Shown: in pieces, positions 8,603 through 18,277 of the stretch
How positions within the stretch are numbered: position 1 is the stretch's first letter
How the letters are laid out: every line of letters begins with the position of its first letter
NCBI RefSeq assembly: GCF_946848805.1
Contig: NZ_CAMPFU010000003.1
Location: forward strand, 124,001 to 188,000
Reading direction: 5' to 3'
DNA: 64,000 nt
Source of the DNA: Deinococcus sp. Marseille-Q6407
Lineage (GTDB): Bacteria > Deinococcota > Deinococci > Deinococcales > Deinococcaceae
The notes under the pieces: generated by a model
Seen by the model: only the letters and a program-made list of their open reading frames with translations
What the model was told of the DNA's origin: nothing
The model's database searches: none
Translations under genes and position numbers: made by a program

Positions 8603-9348
8603 CCGCCTTCAACCTCGTCTTCATCTTCCGGGCTGCCGCCTTCAGCCAGGGCCTGGAGGGTCGGGCGCAATTTGGGCAGCTCGTAGCGGGCCGTCTGCCA
8701 CACCAGGTCCAGGTCAGTGCCGAAATAATCATGTGCTACCAGGTTGCGAATGTCGCGCAGTAGCGCCCAGGGCACCTCAGGGTGGCGGTCCTCCTGCGAC
8801 TGGGGAATGAACTTGGTGGTTTCGCCCAGCCGCGAGAGGTTCCGCAGCACGGCGTCTACCGCCTGCTCGTCGTTGCGGAACGAGTGGCGATCGTGCGGCG
8901 CCGTGTAGTCCACAATGCGGTCCAGGGCGTCCAGCAGGTCGTACACGCGCCAGCGCCAGCGTTTGCGGCGGTGGGTGCGCCGGGGCCGCTCCGGCAGCTC
9001 CATGATGTCCACCGCGTCGGTCAGGATGCCACGGCGCAGCGCCGGCTTGATTCCGCCTTCGGTCAGGGCATCGATCCGGGTGCCCAGCAGGCCCTCGAAC
9101 AGGTCCTTGGCCGCCATCAGGTTCAGCAGTCCGGCACCTTCTTGCAGGTCCAGCAGCAGGTCCACGTCGCTGAGGTCAGTCGCCTCGCCGCGGGCCACCG
9201 ACCCGAAAATCCTGACCCGGGTCACCCCCAGGCGCCGCCAGTCGGGCTCGATGCTGCGCAGCTGCGCCGCCACGGCAGGCAGGCTGGGGCTAAGCGGCGC
9301 CGGCGCTGAGCGGTGATGTCCTCGGGAAGAACGTTCTGCGGGCGTCAT
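8599..9348 (-). CDS. Fused nucleotidyltransferase (MntA-like) / HEPN (HepT-like) protein
   Basis: A 249-residue protein joining two modules usually encoded as separate antitoxin and toxin genes. The N-terminal module has the minimal nucleotidyltransferase motif GS-X10-DXD (G49, S50, D61, D63, in FGSVARGEATDLSDVDL). The C-terminal helical module ends with RNLVAHDY, the RX4HXY motif of HepT-type HEPN RNases (R201, H206, Y208). In the MntA-HepT type VII system MntA AMPylates the motif tyrosine. Here both are on one chain, implying self-modification or self-neutralisation. I chose the ATG at 9348 because TATGCT lies six bases upstream; a longer frame to 9450 adds low-complexity sequence. Confidence 0.85.
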   Translation of the reverse strand: MTPAERSSRGHHRSAPAPLSPSLPAVAAQLRSIEPDWRRLGVTRVRIFGSVARGEATDLSDVDLLLDLQEGAGLLNLMAAKDLFEGLLGTRIDALTEGGIKPALRRGILTDAVDIMELPERPRRTHRRKRWRWRVYDLLDALDRIVDYTAPHDRHSFRNDEQAVDAVLRNLSRLGETTKFIPQSQEDRHPEVPWALLRDIRNLVAHDYFGTDLDLVWQTARYELPKLRPTLQALAEGGSPEDEDEVEGG

Positions 9349-9486
9349 GCCTTCAGCATAGGGCCTGGGCTGCCCCTGGGCCGCCCAGCCTGCCTGTTCT
9401 TTGGCACCCCCTGGCGTCGGCCCTTTGCTTCTCTCCTTCCTTTCCCTCACCCTCGCCCTGAGCTTTCAGCCCCTACAATGCGGGGG

Positions 9487-10137
9487 ATGGACCCTTCTGC
9501 CTCACCCACCCCACCGGACCACCAGCCCGAGCCACGCCGCTCAGCCCTGCCCAGCGGCTGGCTGGTCGGCCTGGCCGGTGTCCTGATTGGCCTGCTGGGC
9601 CTGGGGGCCGCCTTTTGGATGCTGCGTGACCAGCCGGCCGTGAATGCGCCGGTGCCTGTGGCCGAGGAGACGGCCCAGGCCGCTGCTTCCCAGCCGGCCA
9701 CCGCCGCTACACCCGACGGCACCACCGCCACCACCACCATTGTCCGGCCAGGCCAGACCAGTGCGCCGGCCACCACCGAGACCCTGGACGCCGCCGGCGG
9801 CCACTCGGCGCTGCTGGACCTGCAGGTGCCCAGCGGCTTCGCGCCGCCCAAGCTGGAGAACCTCAGCTTCGCAGACGCTTTTGCGCAGGCGGCCGCTTAC
9901 CGGGGCTGGCAGTGCCAGCAGACCGAGGTGATTCTGTTTTCCGACGCCCATCAGGCGCTGCCGGCGGTGCAGGAACGCCTGCTGGAACTGGGCTATCAGG
10001 TCAGCGACACCGAAACGGCACTGGGCGAGGACCACAGCTGGCTGGCCAAACACCCCGACCGGCCAGACCTGTTCGGCAGCTTTTCCTCGGGCCAGGAAGG
10101 GCGCGGCAATGTCAGCCTGTGCTCGCTGCCCAACTGA
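9487..10137 (+). CDS. Membrane-anchored hypothetical protein
   Basis: A 216-residue protein with a cytoplasmic Pro-rich N-terminus, one membrane segment at about residues 26-47 (WLVGLAGVLIGLLGLGAAFWML), a long Ala/Thr/Pro linker of about 60 residues and a compact C-terminal domain with two cysteines (GWQCQQTEVILFSDAH and SLCSLPN). I do not recognise the domain. TACAAT lies seven bases before the ATG at 9487, which supports this start over the ATG at 9478. The Roadblock-domain gene follows 72 bases downstream. Confidence 0.65.
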   Translation: MDPSASPTPPDHQPEPRRSALPSGWLVGLAGVLIGLLGLGAAFWMLRDQPAVNAPVPVAEETAQAAASQPATAATPDGTTATTTIVRPGQTSAPATTETLDAAGGHSALLDLQVPSGFAPPKLENLSFADAFAQAAAYRGWQCQQTEVILFSDAHQALPAVQERLLELGYQVSDTETALGEDHSWLAKHPDRPDLFGSFSSGQEGRGNVSLCSLPN

Positions 10138-10209
10138 GCACAGATCCGCCACCTGAGGCAAAAAACAGTTCTGTGACACCGCACCCCCTAAGCTGAACCT
10201 GGAAAAACT

Positions 10210-10986
10210 ATGGCAAACCCAGAGACGGCCACCGCCTACGAACTCGCCACTTCTGCCCTGGCAACGGCAGCCCAGGAACAGGGCCTGCCGGCCGCTGCCC
10301 TGTCGCAGGTGCTGGACCGGGTCCTGGCGGCCCAGGGCTTGCCTGCCGGGCAGCTGACCAGCGGGCAGCTTCAGGGACTGCTGTTCCCGGAGCTGGACCG
10401 GGCCTACAGCGGCGTGTTGGAAGATGAGCCCCGCCAGCGCCTGCTGCGGACCCTCTCCGAGCAGCTGGTGGCGCAGGAACTGGACGCCGTCTTTGCCCCC
10501 GCGCCTGCGGCAGAGACTGAGCTGGATACTGCCGGCAGCCAGACTGAAACGGACACCGAAGATGCAGCGGAAAGCGGCGAGGACTGGGAATTCGGTGAAG
10601 ACGAATTTGAATTCGAGGATCCCGAATATCTGGCGGCCCCGGCTGCCCGCAGCTACGACCTCAGTAGTGCGGCCGACCAGAACAGCCTGATTGCCGAGCT
10701 GGGCCGGGTGGGCGGCGTGCAGAGCGTGATGATCTGCCGCCAGAACGGCGAAGTGGTGCAGGCCCGCTCGCTCAAGGACCTGACGGCCCTGGGCAGCGTG
10801 GTGGCAGCCACCGTGCTGCTGCTGCGTGGGCACGCCCTGCGGCTGATGTCGGCCCAGGTGGGCGGCACGGTGGTCTGCGTACGGCCACTGGGCGACTACG
10901 CCGTGGCTGTGCTGGCCGACCCGGAAGTCAACGTGGGCCGCTTGCTGGGAGAACTGAGCCAGCTCCAGACGGAGAACGCCGCCTGA
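10210..10986 (+). CDS. Roadblock/LC7-domain protein
   Basis: A 258-residue cytoplasmic protein. The first 95 residues are helical, the middle is strongly acidic (about 115-145, Glu/Asp-rich), and the last 95 residues resemble a Roadblock/LC7 domain (IAELGRVGGVQSVMICRQNG ... VVCVRPLGDYAVAVLADPE). Roadblock proteins usually act as dimers with small Ras-like GTPases such as MglA. No such GTPase is in the window. The stop codon overlaps the next gene's probable start, so the two are likely coupled. Confidence 0.65.
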   Translation: MANPETATAYELATSALATAAQEQGLPAAALSQVLDRVLAAQGLPAGQLTSGQLQGLLFPELDRAYSGVLEDEPRQRLLRTLSEQLVAQELDAVFAPAPAAETELDTAGSQTETDTEDAAESGEDWEFGEDEFEFEDPEYLAAPAARSYDLSSAADQNSLIAELGRVGGVQSVMICRQNGEVVQARSLKDLTALGSVVAATVLLLRGHALRLMSAQVGGTVVCVRPLGDYAVAVLADPEVNVGRLLGELSQLQTENAA

Positions 10987-12860
10987 AACGCACGGCCTGC
11001 CTCGCGGCGGCCCAGCGTGGAGCGCTGCTGACGTTGCTGTGCCTGGGCAGCGCTGCTCAGGCACAGGACCTGGGCAGCTACCGCCAGCTAAGCAGCGCCC
11101 TGACGGCGGCCGGTACAGCCACCGACGGCCCCGGGGCCCTGCAGGAACTGGACCGCGCCGAGGCAGCCTACGCCAAGCTGCAGCCGGAGCTGCGTGACCC
11201 GCAGCTACGCCGCAGCGTGCAAGCGGCACTGGACCGGGCGCGCGCCGCGCTGGCCCGCACACCAGCCGAGCGGCAGGCCCAGGTATCTTATGCACAGGCG
11301 CTGCTGCGGCAGGCTCTCTACAGCCAGACCCTGCAGGACCTGCTGAAAACTGGCTGGACGGCAGAGGTACAGTCACGGCTGCAACAGCTGACCCGGGATT
11401 TCAGGCTGAACGCGGCCGAGACAGCCGCGCTGGAAAAGTCTGGGCGGGCCGGCCCTCCCGAAGCGGTGGCCGCCCGGCTCCAGCGGGCCGCTGCCCGCAG
11501 CGTCGCCCGCGAGCTGGAGCCCTGGGGGCGTGGCGTAGGCCGCTCACTGGCACAGAGCGACGCCTATCTGCGGCTGTCACGGGCCAGCGGGTGGCAGCTG
11601 CACCTGGCCGAGTTGCCCGGAACCCCCCCGGCGGCCAGCTACAACCAGGCCCTGAACCGGCTGGCCCAGGGCGACCTTGACGGCGCCGAGCAGCCGGTCC
11701 GGCAGCTGTATGCCGCCGCCCTACATACCGCCCAGCAGCTCGGCCACACCCTGGACACACTGCCTGCACCGGCCCAGCCAGCAGCGCAGGCATCCCAGCC
11801 GGCAGCACCAGCTTCTGCCTCATCTGCTTCTCCGGCGAGCACAGTCCCGGTGGCTCCAGCCACGCAGGCGGCACCGTCCACCCCGGCTCCGGCCCAGCCC
11901 AGCCCAACCAACGCTGTCCCGGTTACCTCCAGTACGGCCACCTCCGGCGCCAGCGTGACCATCGTGCCTACGCAGCCAGCCTCGCCAGCCGCCAGCGGTA
12001 CGGCCACCGCGCCGTCTGTCTCATCTCCCAAAGAAGCTGCCGATCCAGTCTATACAGCGCTGGGCCGGGCGCTGGCGGCCGTCATGGCCGGTGACCAGGA
12101 CCAGGCTCAGGTGCAGTTGCAAGCGGCGGCCCAGGCCGTGGAGCAGCTGCCGCCGGCCTGGCGGGGCGAAGCCACCACTCAGCTGGCCGGGCGCCTGCGC
12201 GAGCTGGCCGGGCACTCCCGGCTGGAAGCCAGCGATATTGACACCCAGCTAGCCGGACTGCAAAACATCGAGCGCCAGGTCGCCCAGGGCAGTCGCGTCA
12301 CCGAAACTTCGCCACTGCAACACCTGATGAACCGCTACTGGAACGGGCAGATTCAGGCCGCTGCCTTTTTGCTGCTGACCCTGCTGCTGCCGGCGCCCTT
12401 TTATTTCAAATTCCGTGCGCTGGGTCACCAGAAAGGCGAATGGGCCCTGATCGTGACCGGAATCGGCATGCTGGCGGTCCCACCTTTTGTGGAAGGCGTG
12501 CTGGTCATCGCCAGTGGGCTGGGTGACCTGCTGGGCAGTCCGCTGCTGCAAGCGGCCACCACCCTGGGCGTGCGTCAAAGCCCGCTGGGCCATTTCCTGT
12601 GGTGGTTGTTCAGCCTGTTCGGGGTCCTCCTGATGACGGCCGGCTTCTCGCAGCTGAACCGCAACCGGGTGCGGTTGGCCCAGGTCAGGGAAAACTGGCA
12701 CCGCTCGCGCACTTTTTCAGACGCTGGCCCTCTGAAGCAGAGTCCTGCGCAGCCTTCCGAAACGCCGGACGCCCATAACAGCTGGTCCGGCTGGGCCCGT
12801 TCACTGGGCAAAATCAAACCGGGCCGTACTTCCAGGCCCAGGGACAAATCCGGGTCCTGA
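10983..12860 (+). CDS. Large secreted/membrane protein with C-terminal transmembrane region
   Basis: About 625 residues. A signal peptide reads KRTACLAAAQRGALLTLL then CLGSAAQAQ, with likely cleavage after AQA. Residues 30-240 are helical and repeat-like, followed by a Pro/Ala/Ser/Thr-rich linker of about 100 residues, a second helical part, and three membrane segments near the end (AAFLLLTLLLPAPFYF, WALIVTGIGMLAVPPFVEG, HFLWWLFSLFGVLLMTAGF). No in-frame ATG or GTG gives the signal peptide. The best start is CTG at 10983, overlapping the previous stop as CTGA, with GGAG eight bases upstream. A TTG at 11034 would cut the signal. Function unknown. Confidence 0.7.
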   Translation: MKRTACLAAAQRGALLTLLCLGSAAQAQDLGSYRQLSSALTAAGTATDGPGALQELDRAEAAYAKLQPELRDPQLRRSVQAALDRARAALARTPAERQAQVSYAQALLRQALYSQTLQDLLKTGWTAEVQSRLQQLTRDFRLNAAETAALEKSGRAGPPEAVAARLQRAAARSVARELEPWGRGVGRSLAQSDAYLRLSRASGWQLHLAELPGTPPAASYNQALNRLAQGDLDGAEQPVRQLYAAALHTAQQLGHTLDTLPAPAQPAAQASQPAAPASASSASPASTVPVAPATQAAPSTPAPAQPSPTNAVPVTSSTATSGASVTIVPTQPASPAASGTATAPSVSSPKEAADPVYTALGRALAAVMAGDQDQAQVQLQAAAQAVEQLPPAWRGEATTQLAGRLRELAGHSRLEASDIDTQLAGLQNIERQVAQGSRVTETSPLQHLMNRYWNGQIQAAAFLLLTLLLPAPFYFKFRALGHQKGEWALIVTGIGMLAVPPFVEGVLVIASGLGDLLGSPLLQAATTLGVRQSPLGHFLWWLFSLFGVLLMTAGFSQLNRNRVRLAQVRENWHRSRTFSDAGPLKQSPAQPSETPDAHNSWSGWARSLGKIKPGRTSRPRDKSGS

Positions 12861-12923
12861 GCTGATCCGCCGGTTGTGCAGAGGCAAACAGGACAGATTC
12901 TCCACGCACAGCAACACAAAAAA

Positions 12924-12948
12924 AAGCCGGGGCACCTGGCCCCAGCTT
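12924..12948. terminator. Bidirectional terminator between membrane protein gene and groEL
   Basis: An AAGC/GCTT-closed hairpin with GGGGC-ACCTG-GCCCC core is preceded by eight A on the plus strand, which become a T run for groEL transcription on the minus strand. Confidence 0.85.
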
Positions 12949-12985
12949 CTTTATCTTGCTCCGGTTGCGGCTTGGTCTTCCTCGC

Positions 12986-14629
<1,644 letters not shown>

Positions 14630-14725
14630 GTGATTGCTCCTTCGAGTCTGAACTTGGGAGGGGAGGCTGGCGGGGCGGCCGGGCCGCTTGCCGCTGAACC
14701 TTCACCGAGAGGCCGTAAGTGGCTG

Positions 14726-14749
14726 GGCCGGACATAAAAAGTCCCGGCC
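14726..14749 (-). other. Stem-loop in the groES-groEL spacer
   Basis: On the minus strand GGCCGGGAC-TTTTTAT-GTCCGGCC folds with one bulged G. It lacks a following T run, so it may be a processing or stabilising hairpin rather than a full terminator. Confidence 0.5.
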
Positions 14750-14769
14750 GCGCAGCCGACCTTCAGCGA

Positions 14770-15057
14770 TTATTCGACGATGGCGAGGATGTCGCGCTCG
14801 GACAGCAGGGAGTAGTCCTTGCCTTCCGCGCTGACTTCGGTGCCGCCGTACTTGGCGAAGTAGACGGTGTCGCCGACATTGACTTCCAGGGGCACGCGCT
14901 GGCCGTTGTCCAGCATCTTGCCGGTGCCCACAGCCACGACTTTGCCGCGCTGGCTCTTTTCCTTGGCGGTGTCAGGCACGTACAGGCCGCCGGCGGTCTT
15001 CTGCTCTGCTTCTTCGATGATTTCGACCAGCACGCGGTCGCCTAGGGGTTTCAACAT
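14770..15057 (-). CDS. groES: Co-chaperonin GroES (10 kDa)
   Basis: A 95-residue co-chaperonin that forms the heptameric lid of GroEL. It begins [20 protein letters not shown] and has the mobile-loop region ([10 protein letters not shown]), GKVVAVGTG and a C-terminal [25 protein letters not shown] precedes the ATG as ribosome site. First gene of the operon, with a promoter at 15162-15191 and a HAIR-like inverted repeat just upstream. Confidence 0.97.
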   Translation of the reverse strand: MLKPLGDRVLVEIIEEAEQKTAGGLYVPDTAKEKSQRGKVVAVGTGKMLDNGQRVPLEVNVGDTVYFAKYGGTEVSAEGKDYSLLSERDILAIVE

Positions 15058-15161
15058 GGTTCAGACCTCCTGATGTGAGATAGTAAGTAGAAAGAGGCGC
15101 CGGGCCACCTGAGCCCAAAAACAGTGTCCAGGACAGGGCGGCCAGACTTCTTCTTGCCTTC

Positions 15162-15191
15162 AGGCTAGCGCCTGACGCCTGAAAATGTCAA
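15162..15191 (-). promoter_or_regulatory. Probable groES-groEL promoter
   Basis: On the minus strand TTGACA (15186-15191) and TAGCCT (15162-15167) are 18 bases apart. This fits a housekeeping sigma promoter about 105 bases before the groES ATG. Confidence 0.6.
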
Positions 15192-15208
15192 GCGTTGATC
15201 CCAATAAA

Positions 15209-15229
15209 TCTGAGTCCCCTAGACTCAAG
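15209..15229. promoter_or_regulatory. HAIR-like inverted repeat (candidate HspR site)
   Basis: TCTGAGT-N7-ACTCAAG matches the HspR inverted repeat CTTGAGT-N7-ACTCAAG in the exact spacing, all seven bases of the right arm and five of the left. It lies 17 bases upstream of the groES -35 element. Confidence 0.6.
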
Positions 15230-15279
15230 TTGTGTTTACGACAGGCTTTTGTCCGGTCAGCCAGTTCCGGCGCCAGGCT

Positions 15280-15861
15280 CTAATCCAGCAGCCGCACCAG
15301 TGCCCGCATCCGGGCAGTGTCTACCCGGTCGGCAGTGATTTCCATCAGCACGCTGTCAAAGCGCTCCTGCCCCAGCCGCACCGCCCCGGTCCGGCGCCCG
15401 ATTTCACGGAAGCCCACCTTTTCATAGGCGCGGATGCCGCGGGTGTTGTAAGCGAAGACATTCAGCTGGATGTTGTACAGGCCCAGAAAATACATGCCGT
15501 ATTCCACCATCAGGCTCACGGCTTCGGAGCCGTAGCCGCCGCCCCAGAAGTCGGGATTGTGGACACTGATGCCCAGCTCGGCGGTGCCGTGGCGGTGGTT
15601 GACGCCGCGCAGGTCCAGCCCGCCGATAAACTGCTCGGTCGCCCGGTCGTAGATGCCAAAGGTCACCCCGTCGGGGCTGCTTTTGCTGATGCTCTCGAAG
15701 TAAGCCTCTTCGTCTTCCAGGCTGAAAGCACCGCCGAACGCGCCCAGATAGGTGGTCAATTCCAGATTGGAAAAATAGCGGGCCATATCGGGCACGTCTT
15801 CACGGCGCAGCCGGGCCAGCACGACCTTTTGCCCGGTCAGAACAGGATGCAGTTCGCTCAT
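15280..15861 (-). CDS. GNAT-family N-acetyltransferase (RimJ/RimL-like)
   Basis: A 193-residue acetyltransferase. It has the RimJ/RimL-type layout: VVLARLRREDVPDMARYFSN at the start, FGIYDRATEQFIGGLDLRGV, AELGISVHNPDFWGGGYGSE containing the acetyl-CoA-binding Q/RxxGxG-like loop, and NIQLNVFAYNTRGIRAYEKV near the end. It may acetylate a ribosomal protein or a small amine; the substrate cannot be read from the sequence. It is divergent from def and upstream of groES, 222 bases away. Confidence 0.85.
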   Translation of the reverse strand: MSELHPVLTGQKVVLARLRREDVPDMARYFSNLELTTYLGAFGGAFSLEDEEAYFESISKSSPDGVTFGIYDRATEQFIGGLDLRGVNHRHGTAELGISVHNPDFWGGGYGSEAVSLMVEYGMYFLGLYNIQLNVFAYNTRGIRAYEKVGFREIGRRTGAVRLGQERFDSVLMEITADRVDTARMRALVRLLD

Positions 15862-15961
15862 GCCCCAGCCTAACGCGGGTGCGGCGACCGGCCATCAGTC
15901 ATCTGGCGTAATAGATGCCCCTTGCTTTTGGCAGCCGGCAGATGCGCTAGAAAAAAGAGTT

Positions 15962-16627
15962 ATGACTCAAGTTCCTTCTCTCTACCCTATTCGCCTTTAC
16001 GGCGACCCCGTACTGCGCCGCAAGGCCCGCCCGCTGAAACATACCGACACCCTGACGGTGCCCGGTTACGGCTCGCAGTCGCTGCGCGAGGTGGCCAACA
16101 CCATGCTGGAAACGATGTTCGAGGCCAGAGGTGTGGGCCTGGCCGCGCCGCAGGTGGGCCTGGGCGTGCGGATGTTCGTGGCAGTGGAATACGACGACAA
16201 CGAGGAAGAAAATGAAGGCCAAGAGACCGAACTGAAGTCGAAGGTGCTGCGCGACTTCGTGATGCTGAACCCCAAGGTGACGGTGATCGATAAGAAAAAG
16301 GACCGCGCCGAAACCGAGGGCTGCCTCAGCATTCCCGACGTCTATGAGGAAGGCGTGCCGCGCGCCCGCGCCGTGCGGGTGGACTACACCGACCTGGACG
16401 GCAACCCCCAGACCGTGGAAGCTGAGGACTACCTGGCGCGGGTATTCCAGCACGAGAACGACCATCTGAACGGCAAACTCTTTCTGGATTATCTGCCGCA
16501 GGACGTGCTGAACGACCATCGCGCGGCCCTGCTGTCCATGCAGCGCCAGGCCAAGCTGAACCTGGAACGCCTGGCCCAGCAGGCCCGCCAGCAGCAACCG
16601 GACGGACACCGTGACAAGCGGCTCTGA
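15962..16627 (+). CDS. def: Peptide deformylase
   Basis: A 221-residue metalloenzyme that removes the formyl group from the N-terminal methionine of new proteins. The three signature motifs are present: GVGLAAPQ (57-64), EGCLSIP (119-125) and HENDH (164-168), giving the Cys-His-His metal site and catalytic Glu. An acidic insert (DDNEEENEGQETE, about 78-90) lengthens the chain. The ATG at 15962 is preceded by TAGAAA and AAGAG, so it may be leaderless. The gene overlaps fmt by 17 bases; def-fmt is a common operon because the two enzymes add and remove the same formyl group. Confidence 0.96.
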   Translation: MTQVPSLYPIRLYGDPVLRRKARPLKHTDTLTVPGYGSQSLREVANTMLETMFEARGVGLAAPQVGLGVRMFVAVEYDDNEEENEGQETELKSKVLRDFVMLNPKVTVIDKKKDRAETEGCLSIPDVYEEGVPRARAVRVDYTDLDGNPQTVEAEDYLARVFQHENDHLNGKLFLDYLPQDVLNDHRAALLSMQRQAKLNLERLAQQARQQQPDGHRDKRL

Positions 16628-17609
16628 GGCCGGGGCGGGGCCGGCCGCCGGGATTCGCCGGGTGGCTTTTTTCGGGTCGCCGGCTTTTGCGCTGCCAGTG
16701 CTGGAAGCGCTGCACGAGGCTTTCGAGGTGGTGCTGGTGGTCAGCCAGCCGGACAAACCGGTGGGGCGCGGGCTGAAGCTGACGCCGCCGCCAGTAGCGG
16801 CCCACGCCGCCGAGCTGGGGCTCCCACTGGCACAGCCTCAGAAACTGCGCGGCAATGCCGAGTTCGCGGCGCAGCTTCTGGCCTCGGGCGCCGAGGTCGC
16901 CGTGACCTGTGCCTACGGCAAGCTGCTGCCCCAGAGCCTGCTGGACACCCTCCCCTATGGCTTTCTGAACACCCACACCAGCCTGCTGCCCCGCTACCGG
17001 GGCGCCGCACCGATTCAGTGGGCGCTGATCTGCGGGGAAACGGTTACCGGCACGACCATCATGCAGACAGACGCCGGGATGGACACCGGCCCGGTGCTGC
17101 TGCAAGAGCCACTGCCCATCGGACCAGAATGGACCGCGCTGGAGCTGAGTGAAGCGCTCTCGCAGCAAGCCGCGCGGCTGGCAGTGCAAGCGGTCCGTGA
17201 GTACCATCAGCTGTCGCCGCAGCCGCAGGACCCGGCCCAGGCCTCGCACGCCCCACTGCTGACCAAGGAAGACGGCTTCGTGCGCTGGCAAGACCCGGCC
17301 CAGGCCATTGTGGACCGCTCCCGGGGCGTGGCCGCCTGGCCGCAGACCACTGCGTTCCTCGGCGGCAAGCGAGTCAAGCTGACCGGGCTGAGCGTAGCGC
17401 CGAAGCCGGCCGGAGAGGCGACAGCGCCCGGAACAGTGCTGGGTACGGCAGACGACGCACTGATCGTGGCCGCCAGGGGGGGCAGCGCGGTGCAGATTCA
17501 AACCGTGCAACCAGCCAGCAAGAAGCCCCAGCCGGCTGCCGCCTGGGCGGGCGCCCAGGGTCTGCTGCCAGGTGGGCGTTTCGACCTGTGGGAACCGCAG
17601 CCGGCCTAG
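16611..17609 (+). CDS. fmt: Methionyl-tRNA formyltransferase
   Basis: A 332-residue enzyme that formylates initiator Met-tRNA with 10-formyl-THF. N-terminal formyltransferase domain: RVAFFGSPAFALPVLEAL, VVSQPDKPVGRG, the catalytic-loop segment FLNTHTSLLPRYRGAAPIQ and the TIMQTDAGMDTGPVL segment. A C-terminal OB-like tRNA-binding domain follows (RVKLTGLSV ... GRFDLWEP). The GTG start lies inside def, overlapping by 17 bases, so translation is coupled. The asparagine and histidine of the NTH motif are retained. It ends in TAG. Confidence 0.95.
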   Translation: MTSGSEAGAGPAAGIRRVAFFGSPAFALPVLEALHEAFEVVLVVSQPDKPVGRGLKLTPPPVAAHAAELGLPLAQPQKLRGNAEFAAQLLASGAEVAVTCAYGKLLPQSLLDTLPYGFLNTHTSLLPRYRGAAPIQWALICGETVTGTTIMQTDAGMDTGPVLLQEPLPIGPEWTALELSEALSQQAARLAVQAVREYHQLSPQPQDPAQASHAPLLTKEDGFVRWQDPAQAIVDRSRGVAAWPQTTAFLGGKRVKLTGLSVAPKPAGEATAPGTVLGTADDALIVAARGGSAVQIQTVQPASKKPQPAAAWAGAQGLLPGGRFDLWEPQPA

Positions 17610-17625
17610 CCGCGTATCCGGCGCC

Positions 17626-18249
17626 ATGCCCCTGCAGCACGCCGCCTTCCCGGTCCATCTGGAATTCCGCCTCAGTCTCCGCACTGAGATTCGCGTGACT
17701 GACGCAGATGGCCGGCTGCTGGCCACCGTCAAGGAAAAGCTGCTTAGCGTGCGCGACGAGGTGCGGATTTACGCCGACGAAGCCAAGCGCGAGCAGCTCT
17801 ACACCATCAAGGCCAAGGGGTTTCTGGCCGGCGCGGTGGACTGGAAGGCCCAGCGCCTGATCGTGACCGCTGACGGCCGCCCGGTCGGGGCGCTGGGTGC
17901 CCAGGGCGTCCGTACCCTCTGGGGCGCCGCCTATGACCTGTGAGGTAGCGAAGGCCAGCCGCGCTACATCATCCGCGACGACCGGCCCTGGCTGAGCGCC
18001 GTGGAAGGAGCGCTGGACTTTATTCCGCTGATCGGTAACTTTCTGGCGCTGGGTTTCGACTATTTCGTCAACCCCACCTATACCGTGCGCGACCCGGCAG
18101 GCGTGGCGGTGGCCCGTATCCGCAAGGAGCGTTCGCTGTTCTCGCGGCGGTTCACCGCCGAAGCCCTCCAGCCGGCCGCCGGGCAGGACACCGAACTGCT
18201 GGTCACCGGCCTGATTCAGCTGGTGCTGCGCGAACGGGACCGGGGCTGA
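17626..18249 (+). pseudogene. LURP-one-related protein gene with in-frame TGA
   Basis: From ATG 17626 the product resembles the LURP-one/scramblase-like beta-barrel fold (VHLEFRLSLRTEIRVTDADG, LLSVRDEVRIYADEAKREQL, YTIKAKGFLAGAVDWK). Codon 106 is TGA (17941-17943). The same frame then continues with matching sequence (GSEGQPRYIIRDDRPWLS, NPTYTVRDPAGVAVARI, FSRRFTAEAL) to the true stop at 18249, total 208 codons. The most economical explanation is a CGA to TGA change. A start inside the second half could still make a fragment. There is no selenocysteine-type context I can recognise. Confidence 0.75.
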
Positions 18250-18277
18250 GGCCCAAGCCCCTCAGCCCCGCCCCGCT

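Noticed and set aside
17941..17943. Selenocysteine at the in-frame TGA
   Set aside because: The protein family has no redox site at that position and no SECIS-like hairpin is evident just downstream.
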